Source: Candidatus Bipolaricaulota bacterium (GTDB lineage: Bacteria > Bipolaricaulota > Bipolaricaulia > Bipolaricaulales > Bipolaricaulaceae). Taken from it: a stretch of DNA of 38,285 nucleotides. The DNA is taken from the NCBI GenBank assembly GCA_014360945.1, contig JACIWM010000001.1, forward strand, positions 1-38,285. Direction: 5' to 3'. Below the pieces are notes generated by a model that saw only the letters and a list, made by a program, of their open reading frames with translations, was not told the DNA's origin and did not search any database. This document shows, piece after piece, positions 26,250-34,732 of this stretch; the stretch's first letter is position 1; each line of letters starts with the position of its first letter. The position numbers and the translations under genes were made by a program.

Positions 26250-27314
26250 TCAGTTTTGCTCGCGCAAGGCTTTGGTAGCTTCTATGGCTGTAGCAAGGCT
26301 AGCGAAAGCGTCCTCAGGGGTAATTGTGGGCTCTCGCCCTTCCCGAATTGCCCAAACCAAGTCCCTCATGACCGCCTGAACGGCGCGCTTGTATTCTTCT
26401 TGCCTATCAGGAGCGCAAACCTCAGCTTGCACCTCCACCCTTGATTTGTAGTGCCTGATGCTTTCTGGAGATTTCCCCAAAAGCCTTTGTAGAACCGGTA
26501 GTTTTTCCACCTCCACAAGGCCATGCAGAGTCAACCTTATGGGAATCCAGCCTTCAATTGTGATTTCCCCGTTCGCCAGGCCTAGATGGAGGGTTGTTCG
26601 CTCTATGCAACGCGGGCGGTTAAAGCTATGGTAAAAGATGGCAAGCATCCTCTCGCCATAGCGGACCACTGCGCCCACCTTATCCCATCTGCCATCAGGA
26701 CTACGCAGCGCGTAACCATGAACAGCGTCTGGCAATTCGCCGGCTAGCTGGTTGGCGAGGTCAAAGAAATGCACCCCGTGTTCTACGTGGATGCCCCCGC
26801 TTTTTGCCACGTCCCAAAACCAATGATTTGGATCAAGGCCTTCATTGGTAGCTAAATTTATCAGTGCAAAAAGGTGCAATTCGCCGAAAATTTTCTCGCG
26901 CACGATTCGTAGGGCAAGTTGATGCAAAGGATGATAGCGAAGGACATAGTCCACCGTTAGAAGGACTCCGCTCTCATGGGCAGCCTCCACAGCGGCCCTA
27001 GCTTCGGCAAGATCTGTGGCTAAAGGCTTTTCCACCAGCACGTGTTTCCCAGCCCGAGCAGCTTGGATAGCTATGGAGCCGTGGAGAAAAGGAGGTGTGC
27101 TGATGACCACAACTTCCACCTCTTTGTCACCGAGTAAATCCGCGAAATTTCTATATACCCGAGCACTTGGGGGAGCCAAGGCCTTTGCCCGAGCTTGTTC
27201 TGTGTCGCAGACCGCAACGAGTCGTATCTCCTCCATCTCTCTGTACGCGGAAACGAGAAATTGTCCAAACCTCCCCAATCCAACTATTCCTACACCGATT
27301 GGACGCTCATTCAT
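26250..27314 (-). CDS. Gfo/Idh/MocA family NAD(P)-dependent oxidoreductase
   Basis: This family oxidises or reduces sugars, inositols and their derivatives. The N-terminal Rossmann fold has VGIVGLGRFGQF, followed by VVISTPPFLH and the catalytic-region EKPLA. The second domain has GGIHVEHGVHFFDLAN, matching the GGxxxxxGxHxxD pattern of the family. I chose the ATG at 27314, which overlaps the GH130 stop by eight bases (ATGAATGA) and gives 354 residues. An ATG at 27326 would add four. It is the last gene of the carbohydrate operon, so a role in converting the released sugar is likely. The substrate is unknown. Confidence 0.85.
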   Translation of the reverse strand: MNERPIGVGIVGLGRFGQFLVSAYREMEEIRLVAVCDTEQARAKALAPPSARVYRNFADLLGDKEVEVVVISTPPFLHGSIAIQAARAGKHVLVEKPLATDLAEARAAVEAAHESGVLLTVDYVLRYHPLHQLALRIVREKIFGELHLFALINLATNEGLDPNHWFWDVAKSGGIHVEHGVHFFDLANQLAGELPDAVHGYALRSPDGRWDKVGAVVRYGERMLAIFYHSFNRPRCIERTTLHLGLANGEITIEGWIPIRLTLHGLVEVEKLPVLQRLLGKSPESIRHYKSRVEVQAEVCAPDRQEEYKRAVQAVMRDLVWAIREGREPTITPEDAFASLATAIEATKALREQN

Positions 27315-28227
27315 GGTAACGCACATAGTCCAAAAGATCCTTTAAGGGCGCGGTAGCCAGGCCAATAACATGGTCAGCTCCACCATAAAAGAGATAAACC
27401 GTGTCTCCCACCACCACATTCGCGCAGCTGAACACCACGTTTGGCACGGTGCCATAAACCTCCCAAATCGCCTCCGGCCAGAAGACAGGGTCTTTGGGAC
27501 GAGAGATCACCCGGCTTGGGTCATCCAGATCTAAAAGAGCCACGCCGAAACGGTAAACTCGATTTTTGTCGTAGGCATGGTAAAAGATGAGCCAGCCGTA
27601 GTCAGTCTCAACAGGCACGCCATTTGCGCCTACACAAACATTATCCCACCAGTTGTTTTCTCGCGGGCCGAAAAGAGGCCGGAACCTATCTTTGGGCCAG
27701 TGCACCAAGTCTTCGGAAAATGCCAGCCAAATGGCGGGCCGTGGCCGATGCAAAGCTACATAGTAGCCCCCAATTTTCCGAGGAAAGAGCACATGGTCCT
27801 TATTGTCCTGATCTTCCACCAAAGGCCCGATTCGCTCCCAAGTGATGAGGTTTTGGCTCCGGGCCAACATAGGGGTGATCGTTCCTCCGGCCAGGATTGC
27901 TCCATTCCGTGGCGGGCCGAAGGCTGTGTAGGTCATGTAAAAACATCCCTCGAGCTCCACAATCCTTGGGTCCTCCACCCCCCATGCTTCCCTTGGCTCT
28001 TCAGGCACGAATACTGGCTGACGAAGCCGGTTCCAATGGATTCCATCTTCGCTCACTGCATACCCAAGGCGGCTTACAAAATCTCCCCCTTGGGCCCGGT
28101 AAAGCATGTGAAAAAGACCGCGGTGATAAATCACCGCGGGGTTGAAAACGTTGACACACTCCCAATTCGACGTGGGATCAGGTGTCAAGATAGGTACATC
28201 CGATACCCGGTTAAAGAGCTTTTTCAT
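27307..28227 (-). CDS. GH130 family beta-mannoside phosphorylase or beta-mannosidase
   Basis: GH130 enzymes split beta-mannosides, most often by phosphorolysis. The 306 residues show the five-bladed propeller pattern: NPAVIYHRGLFHMLYRAQ (29-46), LGYAVSEDGIHW, WGVEDPRI with the probable catalytic Asp86, YMTYTAFGPP and VALHRPRP (about 158-164). The HRP motif and the NKDHVLFPRK segment fit phosphorylase-type members, but I cannot assign a subfamily. There is no signal peptide, so it acts inside the cell on imported oligosaccharide. It lies between the permease and the oxidoreductase genes. Confidence 0.85.
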   Translation of the reverse strand: MKKLFNRVSDVPILTPDPTSNWECVNVFNPAVIYHRGLFHMLYRAQGGDFVSRLGYAVSEDGIHWNRLRQPVFVPEEPREAWGVEDPRIVELEGCFYMTYTAFGPPRNGAILAGGTITPMLARSQNLITWERIGPLVEDQDNKDHVLFPRKIGGYYVALHRPRPAIWLAFSEDLVHWPKDRFRPLFGPRENNWWDNVCVGANGVPVETDYGWLIFYHAYDKNRVYRFGVALLDLDDPSRVISRPKDPVFWPEAIWEVYGTVPNVVFSCANVVVGDTVYLFYGGADHVIGLATAPLKDLLDYVRYHE

Positions 28228-28238
28228 TTCTTCCCTCC

Positions 28239-29081
28239 TTAAGTGGAGATCACCAGTGAAACACCTTGTACAAACCTGCGGCTGAAGAGGAGGAACAACA
28301 CGATGATAGGAAAGGTAAGGAGAACACCAGCTGCATAAAGCGGGCCCTCATAACCTCCATATGGTCCGAACATGGTGGCCAAAAGGACGTTGAGGGTCTG
28401 TTTAGCTGGGTCCCGTATCACAATGAGGTCCCAAAGAAGCTCGATCCAACGCTCCATGAACAGGAACAGAAAGACAATGGCAGTTATGGGTCGGGCAATG
28501 GGAATCATGATTTGAAAAATGATGCGTAATTCGCCTGCTCCGTCCATTCGGGCGGCTTCAATAACTTCTTTGGGCACCGTTCGGAAGAAGTTGGCGTACA
28601 TGAAAATGGCCCAAGTGCTCACAAGCCCAGGCAAGATCATAGCGGCGTAAGTGTCGTAAAGGCCAAGGGCCCGAATAAGAAGGAAGGTGGGGACAAGGAG
28701 GATGATGCCCGGGTAAAACATGTGGAAAAGGATAAAGTTTTGGATCACCCCTCGGCCGCGGAAAGAAAGCACGGCTAAAGCGTAACCTACCAATGACCCC
28801 ACAAGCACCCGACTCAATGTGACCACTGTGGCTACTAGGGCGCTATTGCCCAGGGCCCTAAGCCAAGGCCGCGGCAAAGACGCCGCCCCACCGGCAAAAA
28901 GCCAGGTATAGGAGCGTACCCCTAGACTACTTGGAATAAACACCCGGTCCACCTCGTGCCATGGAGCAAGGGATTGAATCAGCATGTATAAGTACGGAAT
29001 GATCATTAACGCCAAAACCACAGTGGCCGTGGTGTATAGGGCCAAAACCTTGGCTTTTCCCCGCTTCTTGGCTTGAACCAT
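28239..29081 (-). CDS. ABC sugar transporter permease, MalG-like
   Basis: This is one of two membrane subunits of a carbohydrate importer. The 280 residues have about six membrane segments and the EAA loop EAARMDGAGELRIIFQIMIP, which contacts the ATPase. I took the second of two tandem ATG codons (29081) because AGGAGG lies five bases before it. The first is only two bases from AGGAGG. Its partner permease is directly upstream. Confidence 0.9.
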   Translation of the reverse strand: MVQAKKRGKAKVLALYTTATVVLALMIIPYLYMLIQSLAPWHEVDRVFIPSSLGVRSYTWLFAGGAASLPRPWLRALGNSALVATVVTLSRVLVGSLVGYALAVLSFRGRGVIQNFILFHMFYPGIILLVPTFLLIRALGLYDTYAAMILPGLVSTWAIFMYANFFRTVPKEVIEAARMDGAGELRIIFQIMIPIARPITAIVFLFLFMERWIELLWDLIVIRDPAKQTLNVLLATMFGPYGGYEGPLYAAGVLLTFPIIVLFLLFSRRFVQGVSLVIST

Positions 29082-29090
29082 CATCTCCTC

Positions 29091-29969
29091 CTAGCGAAAG
29101 CCCAACCGTCTTCCCCAGGATTCCACGACACGTCGGATGATCAAAATACTCCCAAAGGTGATCACTGCATTAAGCACAGCCACTGTGGCACCATAGCCGG
29201 CGCGGAATCGTTCGAAGGCTTGGGAGTAAATCTCCAATTGCCATGTGTGGGTAGCGAAACGCGGTCCTCCTCCAGTGAGAACATAAGGCTCGGTGAAAAT
29301 GCCGAAGCATAGCCCCACCGAAAGGACAAGAACGGTGTAAAAGGCAGGGTAAAGAAGCGGGACGGTGATCTTGCGAAACTGAGTGAGCGGGCCGGCCCCG
29401 TCCAAAGCCGCGGCCTCATAAAGTTCCCGGGGAATCCCCTGGAGGCCGGCAAGAAAGATGAGGGCATAGTAACCGGAGAGTTTCCAGATAATCATGGCAC
29501 TAATTACCAGCGTGGCCCAAAAAGGATCTCGTAGCCAGCGCGGAGAACTTCCAAATACCGAGCGAAGGAACTCGTTAAACGCACTATCATAAGAAAGGAT
29601 TCCACGTACTACCAGGCTCACCGCTACACCAGAAGCCAAATAGGGCAGGAAAAAACCTACCGCGTAAAACTGTTTCCCCCGGGGGAGATGCTGCACAAGC
29701 AAAGCTAGACCGAGGGAGGCCACTATTACACCAGGCACGATAATTCCCATGAATTTATAAGTGTTAACAAAAGCTTTAAACACGCGAGTGCTAGTGAGAG
29801 CCTCACGGAAGTTTCCTAGTCCAACATAGGTGCGTACAGGCGAGATGACGTTCCAATCGAAAAACACGAGGGAAAGACTCCATCCCAATGGGATGAGGAA
29901 AAACAAGATAGCGCTCAAAAGATAGGGGCTGGCCAAAAGCCAGCCCCCCAATTCTTTTTTCGTGCTCAC
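29091..29969 (-). CDS. ABC sugar transporter permease, MalF-like
   Basis: This is the first of the two permeases. The 292 residues begin with a short cytoplasmic stretch, then a membrane segment at about 11-31 and roughly five more. The EAA loop reads YEAAALDGAGPLTQFRKITVP. It starts six bases after the binding-protein gene and ends nine bases before the second permease. It has the size of short MalF relatives such as UgpA, without the extra periplasmic domain of E. coli MalF. Confidence 0.9.
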   Translation of the reverse strand: MSTKKELGGWLLASPYLLSAILFFLIPLGWSLSLVFFDWNVISPVRTYVGLGNFREALTSTRVFKAFVNTYKFMGIIVPGVIVASLGLALLVQHLPRGKQFYAVGFFLPYLASGVAVSLVVRGILSYDSAFNEFLRSVFGSSPRWLRDPFWATLVISAMIIWKLSGYYALIFLAGLQGIPRELYEAAALDGAGPLTQFRKITVPLLYPAFYTVLVLSVGLCFGIFTEPYVLTGGGPRFATHTWQLEIYSQAFERFRAGYGATVAVLNAVITFGSILIIRRVVESWGRRLGFR

Positions 29970-29975
29970 GGCGGT

Positions 29976-31253
29976 TTACTTCAAGATGTCCTTAACCGCA
30001 GCCTTCCAAGCCTCCCACCCTTCCTCTGGGGTGAGCTCCCCGATGAGGACAGGATAGATGCACTCCAATCCCATAAGCTCTTGGATGTCCACGTATTTGT
30101 AGTGGAATATTGGAGGGACGGCATAGGGAATGGCCGCGGCGTAGTCCAACAATGCCGGCTCCTTTTCTTTTATGTATTCGAGGAAAAGTGGGTTCTTCCC
30201 TACATCATCCCGAGCCGGAAGCATTCCTGTAGTCTGAATCCACAAGAGATCGTGTTCCGGATTGCTCAATACCCAGGCAATGAAGTCCCACATCGCCTGG
30301 CGCTGCTGAGGTGTGGCCTGGGCATAAAGCACCAAACCTTTGGCATCGGCAAAGGTATAGACAGGTTTGTCAGCCGGATAATTATCGGGCACAGGCGGCG
30401 GTGTAAGAACGTAAGTTTCGCCGTATACAAGTTCGGGATAATTCTCCTTCCACCAGGGGAATGTCCATGGACCCAGCACGGTCATGATCGTTTTTCCCTC
30501 TTCAAATCCGGTCGCTAAAGGTTCGGTGATCAAAAGTTCTTGGTCGCGCAGAGTTTTGAAAAATCCCAGCACGGCCACAGCAGCCTCATCGTCGGCAGTG
30601 ATCTCCGGTTCGGTGATAATGGGCTGGCCCCCACTGGCTGCATAGTAAAACACGAAGAAGTCAAACCATCGCTGCCACCACGTGGGCACTTCCAACTCGC
30701 TACGAAGCCATAAGAACTTATCGGGATAAACCTCTTTCAACCTCTTCCCCACAGCGAGCACTTCGCTATAGGTCCGAGGCGGTTTCTCGTATCCAAGCTC
30801 TCGGAGGATATCAATCCGCCAGGCCACAAGCATGGCGTTTACGTAAAGCGGGATGATGTAGTGGTTGCCGTCAGGAAAAACCCAAGCTTTGATGGTCTCC
30901 TCCATGGCCCGAGCTGCTACCACTTGATCCCAATTGGCGAAGGCGTTCCAGGGAACAATCGCCTGCGATCGCACAAGTTCGTCACCAAACCCTACGAATA
31001 CGTTTTCCGAAGCTGTGGGAGCCACGCCTCCGGCAATGGCCGCGAGGATGCCTGCCTCCGAGGTGGGCGCCTCCGGCATGGGGCTCACCGAGATTTTTAC
31101 TTCAGGGTGTTCGGCCATATAGGCCTCGGCCATGCGCCGCCAGAACACCTCTTGTGAGGGATTAGGTGCGGTCCAAAATACAATTTCAATTTGGGCTGCG
31201 CCCACTACCCCCACTACCACAAGACCCATTAATACCTGCCACCACTTCCGCAT
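29976..31253 (-). CDS. ABC sugar transporter extracellular substrate-binding protein
   Basis: This family 1-type solute-binding protein has 425 residues. The N-terminus MRKWWQVLMGLVVVGVVGAAQ is a signal peptide without a lipobox cysteine, so it is probably soluble or held by an uncleaved anchor. The mature part begins IEIVFWTAPNPSQEVFWRRM and later shows LGPWTFPWWKE and WDFIAWVLSNPEHD, typical of oligosaccharide-binding members. Many aromatic residues suggest a glycan ligand. It is followed by two permeases, while no ATPase gene is present in the window. Confidence 0.9.
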   Translation of the reverse strand: MRKWWQVLMGLVVVGVVGAAQIEIVFWTAPNPSQEVFWRRMAEAYMAEHPEVKISVSPMPEAPTSEAGILAAIAGGVAPTASENVFVGFGDELVRSQAIVPWNAFANWDQVVAARAMEETIKAWVFPDGNHYIIPLYVNAMLVAWRIDILRELGYEKPPRTYSEVLAVGKRLKEVYPDKFLWLRSELEVPTWWQRWFDFFVFYYAASGGQPIITEPEITADDEAAVAVLGFFKTLRDQELLITEPLATGFEEGKTIMTVLGPWTFPWWKENYPELVYGETYVLTPPPVPDNYPADKPVYTFADAKGLVLYAQATPQQRQAMWDFIAWVLSNPEHDLLWIQTTGMLPARDDVGKNPLFLEYIKEKEPALLDYAAAIPYAVPPIFHYKYVDIQELMGLECIYPVLIGELTPEEGWEAWKAAVKDILK

Positions 31254-31270
31254 GGCTCACCTCCCTTTAT

Positions 31271-32962
31271 TTACTGAGTTCGCCAGTCCACCACGATTCC
31301 TTCGACTAAAAGCTTCCCGCCCTCGTGCACCACCTCCTTTCCCGCGGGAATGAACACCACCACACGCGCGGAATCCGGCGGGATAAGGAGCTTAGCCACT
31401 CCGGACACGTCACGGGCCACAAAAGTTTTGCTCACCGTGTCATAAAGATCTTTAGCCTCCAAACCCACTTCGATCTCGATCTCTTTTTCCTCCGCATAGG
31501 GGTTATAGTAAAGATATGTAGGATAAGCAGGAAGACAGAAGTAGTCAGTGGCTAAAAGATCGATGGAAAGAATGCCCGGAACATTCGTGGGGGAGATAAG
31601 AGCGCCGAAAACCCCGGCGTGGGAGCCAGCATACAACGCGAAATCGGTCTTTGCCCATTTGTTCCGTACAGCATCGCCTGTAGCATAAGGACTGACGATA
31701 TCCCAATCGATGATTCCCCAGCGACGTAAGCCCTCGTAGGGAATGACACCTTTTGAGGTCTCAGCCCAGAAGGCAGAAGACTGGTGGTTGGCCGGATGGT
31801 AGGGAGCATAGAAGAGACGGGCATTTACGGCGGCATTAAGCAACCACTTGCCAATGGCGCGGGCGAAACGAGGGTCATACCGCACCAGCGGCACAAGGGG
31901 CTCAGCCCAAACAAAAGTGTTCATGGCGAAGGCATAGCCTTCTTGGTCGGTCAGGCTGCCGATTAACCCGTCAACTCGTTGTCCGTCCCACTCACCGCTG
32001 ATCATTCCCCAGCCCGGTCGAGCATCTGAAACGCCAAAGCACCATTTCACAAAAGTCCACACGTCATAGTTTCGTCCCAGTTCGGCGTTGATCCTGGCGG
32101 CTACCAACGCACCATACGGAAGAAGAAGCTCATAAAGAGGGTTGTAGTCTTTGGTGGCCAAATCCTGAAGATAAGCAAGCGCCCATTCAGCGGCGATGAG
32201 GAAACGGGGATCTTTGAATGTGACATAAGCCATGTACAAAAGCCAAGCCACTCCAGCGGCAGCATCAGGCTCCCTCCACCAGCGAAATACCGGCTGCATC
32301 TTTGCGAAATCAAAAGCCTGCCAAGAGAAATCGGGCAGTCCATCCTTCCCACCGAGGACATAAGTAGCTTCATACCAGCGCTCGGCCACGATGCGCATGA
32401 TCTCCATCATGCTTAAATCATCTGGGCCTCTTTTTGTCTGCGCTAGCTCGGGGTATTGATTGCAGAGGATGAAAAAAAGAATGCTTGGGTGAATCTCATA
32501 CCAAAAGCTATTACCGCTGACAGTATTTGGCTGGTTTAAAACCAAATTTTGGCCGTTAGCCCGATTAAAGAATTCCTTTTGCATGGTGACGAGATCCAGA
32601 CCATACCAATGGCTCATGTCCAAACCCACAAGGGTTCCACTGCGCACTGCTGCAATTACGTTTATTGCTTCTTGTGCTCCATCCTGACCGTATCGCCGGT
32701 CACCCACGTACGCAGGCAAGGCCAAATGATCCAAACCAAAGTTAACGCCGCGGCGGTCCCACCACGCTAGAGGAAGCAATTCTCCTTGAGCGGAGAGGTC
32801 AAACACAAAAGCGGTGTATTGACGGGCTACTTCCTTCCAATTTCGCAGTTCGAAATTCGGAGGAAGAGAGGGAACGACCTCGAGGCTCGGGATCACAAGT
32901 TGTTGAGCATAAACTCCAAAAGTCAAAGACACCAAAAATACAGCGAGCAAACGCCTTCCCAT
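31271..32962 (-). CDS. Secreted protein of unknown family, possible (alpha/alpha)-barrel glycan-active enzyme
   Basis: The ATG at 32962 follows GCAGGAGG, and the first 20 residues (MGRRLLAVFLVSLTFGVYAQ) are a signal peptide, giving about 563 residues in all. The middle is rich in Trp and Tyr and looks helical, with repeats of the kind WALAYLQDLA and GKWLLNAAVNARL that suggest helical hairpins. From about residue 480 it changes to a beta-rich end (EIEIEVGLEAKDLYD, then VSGVAKLLIPPDSARVVVFIPAG). That layout fits a helical-barrel polysaccharide lyase or glycosidase with a beta-sandwich, but I do not recognise the family or its catalytic residues. It lies in the sugar operon between another secreted protein and the binding protein. 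Confidence 0.75.
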   Translation of the reverse strand: MGRRLLAVFLVSLTFGVYAQQLVIPSLEVVPSLPPNFELRNWKEVARQYTAFVFDLSAQGELLPLAWWDRRGVNFGLDHLALPAYVGDRRYGQDGAQEAINVIAAVRSGTLVGLDMSHWYGLDLVTMQKEFFNRANGQNLVLNQPNTVSGNSFWYEIHPSILFFILCNQYPELAQTKRGPDDLSMMEIMRIVAERWYEATYVLGGKDGLPDFSWQAFDFAKMQPVFRWWREPDAAAGVAWLLYMAYVTFKDPRFLIAAEWALAYLQDLATKDYNPLYELLLPYGALVAARINAELGRNYDVWTFVKWCFGVSDARPGWGMISGEWDGQRVDGLIGSLTDQEGYAFAMNTFVWAEPLVPLVRYDPRFARAIGKWLLNAAVNARLFYAPYHPANHQSSAFWAETSKGVIPYEGLRRWGIIDWDIVSPYATGDAVRNKWAKTDFALYAGSHAGVFGALISPTNVPGILSIDLLATDYFCLPAYPTYLYYNPYAEEKEIEIEVGLEAKDLYDTVSKTFVARDVSGVAKLLIPPDSARVVVFIPAGKEVVHEGGKLLVEGIVVDWRTQ

Positions 32963-32983
32963 TAGTCCTCCTGCAAAATAAGA

Positions 32984-33006
32984 GGGGAGGGGAATATCCC
33001 CTCCCC
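32984..33006 (-). terminator. Intercistronic GC-rich hairpin
   Basis: GGGGAGGGGA, loop ATA and TCCCCTCCCC pair as a perfect ten-base-pair stem between the two secreted-protein genes. On the minus strand it is followed by TCTTATTTT, so it can act as a partial terminator. It could equally protect the upstream message from decay. The next gene's ribosome binding site lies a few bases further on. Confidence 0.6.
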
Positions 33007-33017
33007 CTTTTCGGGCA

Positions 33018-33575
33018 TCATTCCGTACGGTAGACGATGCGGATGCCATCTACAGAGACAGGGCCGCCCACGCCCCAAAACCAAAGCCTGATAGCAATTA
33101 TCGGGGTATTAGGCAACGCCCGAATGACACCGACGGGAGCGAATTCTTTGATTCCTTCTGCAAGGTTGATCTCTACATCACCGGAGAGGTTATTGTCCCC
33201 AATGAGATAAGTACCCCAAGCCTCAACAGGCGTAAAGACATCGGGTTTAAGGCCGCGGAGATGAGCTTTGAGAGTCCACTTTTCTTTAGGTTGAACGTTT
33301 AAGAGAATAATGACCGGATTTTTAGAGACATCCAAGAGAAGCCAGGGACTTATTACACCTCCGCCCCAGGGCTCACCGAAGGTTACACCCACCACGGCCT
33401 TCCCGTCGATTAGGCTCACCGTTCCGGCGCCGAGGAACTCACCGCTTTCCGGGTCAAGATACGGCTGCCAAGCAGCGGCGATCATTTCAGGAGTAAATTC
33501 ATAGATGACTACATCAGCCCCCAACGCTAACACCGCTCCCACCGTCACCGCTACTGCTACCCACCACTTGGACAT
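33018..33575 (-). CDS. Small secreted protein of unknown family, possible carbohydrate-binding module
   Basis: The 185 residues start with a signal peptide (MSKWWVAVAVTVGAVLALGA). The rest is predicted to be beta-rich and ends IRLWFWGVGGPVSVDGIRIVY, a pattern often seen at the end of jelly-roll carbohydrate-binding modules. No catalytic motif is recognised. It is the first gene after the operon promoter and has a GAGGAGGT ribosome binding site, so it is probably well expressed. A role in holding a glycan at the surface is inference from its fold pattern and neighbours. Confidence 0.75.
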   Translation of the reverse strand: MSKWWVAVAVTVGAVLALGADVVIYEFTPEMIAAAWQPYLDPESGEFLGAGTVSLIDGKAVVGVTFGEPWGGGVISPWLLLDVSKNPVIILLNVQPKEKWTLKAHLRGLKPDVFTPVEAWGTYLIGDNNLSGDVEINLAEGIKEFAPVGVIRALPNTPIIAIRLWFWGVGGPVSVDGIRIVYRTE

Positions 33576-33648
33576 AATTCACCTCCTCAAAACAGTGTTG
33601 AACCACAAAGCCACTACAACTTTTACCCTTGTTTTTCACCTCCTTGCG

Positions 33649-33658
33649 CAACCGTTTG
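33649..33658. promoter_or_regulatory. Candidate LacI-family operator at the sugar operon start point
   Basis: CAACCGTTTG is a near-perfect inverted repeat with a central CG and only one mismatched pair, the layout bound by LacI-family repressors. It lies at the predicted transcription start of the operon, between promoter and first gene. A lacI-type gene is directly upstream. No second copy was seen nearby. Confidence 0.5.
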
Positions 33659-33663
33659 TCCAC

Positions 33664-33691
33664 ATTATAGGCCAAAGGAAGAAGGTGTCAA
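33664..33691 (-). promoter_or_regulatory. Perfect-consensus promoter of the carbohydrate operon
   Basis: On the minus strand TTGACA (33691-33686) and TATAAT (33669-33664) are separated by 16 bases. Both hexamers match the sigma-70 consensus completely. Transcription would start near 33657, about 80 bases before the first secreted-protein gene. The start overlaps the candidate operator. Confidence 0.85.
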
Positions 33692-33725
33692 GAGGGGGCT
33701 CAGAGTGCGCCAATGAGCTACCGAC

Positions 33726-34724
33726 TTACGTGCCCTTGCAACCGCAAGATTCCCGAATGGTCAGAGGCGTGGAAAGAACGATAACTTGAGATGTCTCACT
33801 TGGTGAAGCAAGAAGTTTAATGATGCATGAGGCTGCGGTCTTTCCCATTTCTACACGAGGCACACGCACACTGGTAAGGGGCGGATGAACCAGGGTAGCC
33901 AAGGCCCCATCGTCAAACCCCACCACCGCTACATCATCGGGCACACTCAGGCCGGCCTTGGTCAGGGCCTTGATTGCTCCCGCAGCCATAAAATCGTTGG
34001 CAGCAAATATAGCCGTGGGAAGTTTTCGTTTACGGAGAAGCTTCTTCATTGCAATTTGGTCGGAATCGCTCCTCCTCCCACCCTCCACCACCAACTCTTT
34101 CTTCACTCTCAATCCGTACCACTCTAGCGCTTGGCGATAACCCTCAAAGCGGGCACGAAAGCTCGGATCCTCCAAAGTTTCCGCTACAAACGCGATCTCC
34201 CGATGTCCATGAGAAAAAAGATGTTCTGTGGCCAAATATGCTCCCCCTACGTTATCACTCACTATCGAGGTTAGTCCGGAAAGGCAATGGTCTACCAGCA
34301 CTACTGGAAGCTCCTCATTTATAGGTCGAATAAGCTCCTCATTGATATCCGTGCCCAGGAAGATCACACCATCCACGCGCCGCTCCTTGATGCATCGAGG
34401 CAGGGACTGATTGCGTAAGGTGGAAAAGACTACGTGATAACCATGCTTGCTTACCTCAGCTTCGATGGTCTCCAGGATAACCCCGTAAAATGACCTTTCG
34501 TCCAAAGGCAAATGCCGCTCATGGATCACCACTCCAATTGCGCATGTGGACCTTGTAGCAAGGCCCCGAGCAAGCATGTTGGGCTGGTAGCCCAGCTCCT
34601 CCGCCACTTTTCGAATCCGCTCTCGCGTGGTTGGACTGATTCTGCCCTTCCCGGAGAGAGCGCGGGACACAGTGGAGGGGGCTACTCCAACAATCCTAGC
34701 GATGTCATGGATCGTAACTCGCAT
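33726..34724 (-). CDS. LacI-family transcriptional regulator
   Basis: The 332 residues start with the helix-turn-helix and hinge of the family: TIHDIARIVGVAPSTVSRAL, then KVAEELGYQPNMLARGL (about 4-55). A periplasmic-binding-protein-like sensor domain follows, with AIGVVIH, VDGVIFLGTD, FAANDFMAAGAIKAL and VAVVGFDDG. It lies directly upstream of the sugar operon, in the same direction, with a 150-base gap holding that operon's promoter and operator, so it is the likely local repressor. No ribosome binding site precedes the ATG. A -10-like element ends eight bases before it, which suggests a leaderless message. Confidence 0.93.
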   Translation of the reverse strand: MRVTIHDIARIVGVAPSTVSRALSGKGRISPTTRERIRKVAEELGYQPNMLARGLATRSTCAIGVVIHERHLPLDERSFYGVILETIEAEVSKHGYHVVFSTLRNQSLPRCIKERRVDGVIFLGTDINEELIRPINEELPVVLVDHCLSGLTSIVSDNVGGAYLATEHLFSHGHREIAFVAETLEDPSFRARFEGYRQALEWYGLRVKKELVVEGGRRSDSDQIAMKKLLRKRKLPTAIFAANDFMAAGAIKALTKAGLSVPDDVAVVGFDDGALATLVHPPLTSVRVPRVEMGKTAASCIIKLLASPSETSQVIVLSTPLTIRESCGCKGT

Positions 34725-34732
34725 ATCTAAAA

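Noticed and set aside
33576..33648. A GTG-led small frame in the leader of the sugar operon
   Set aside because: It has a GGAGG-like stretch but continues out of frame through the first secreted-protein gene, and the AGGAGG before 33575 serves that gene better.
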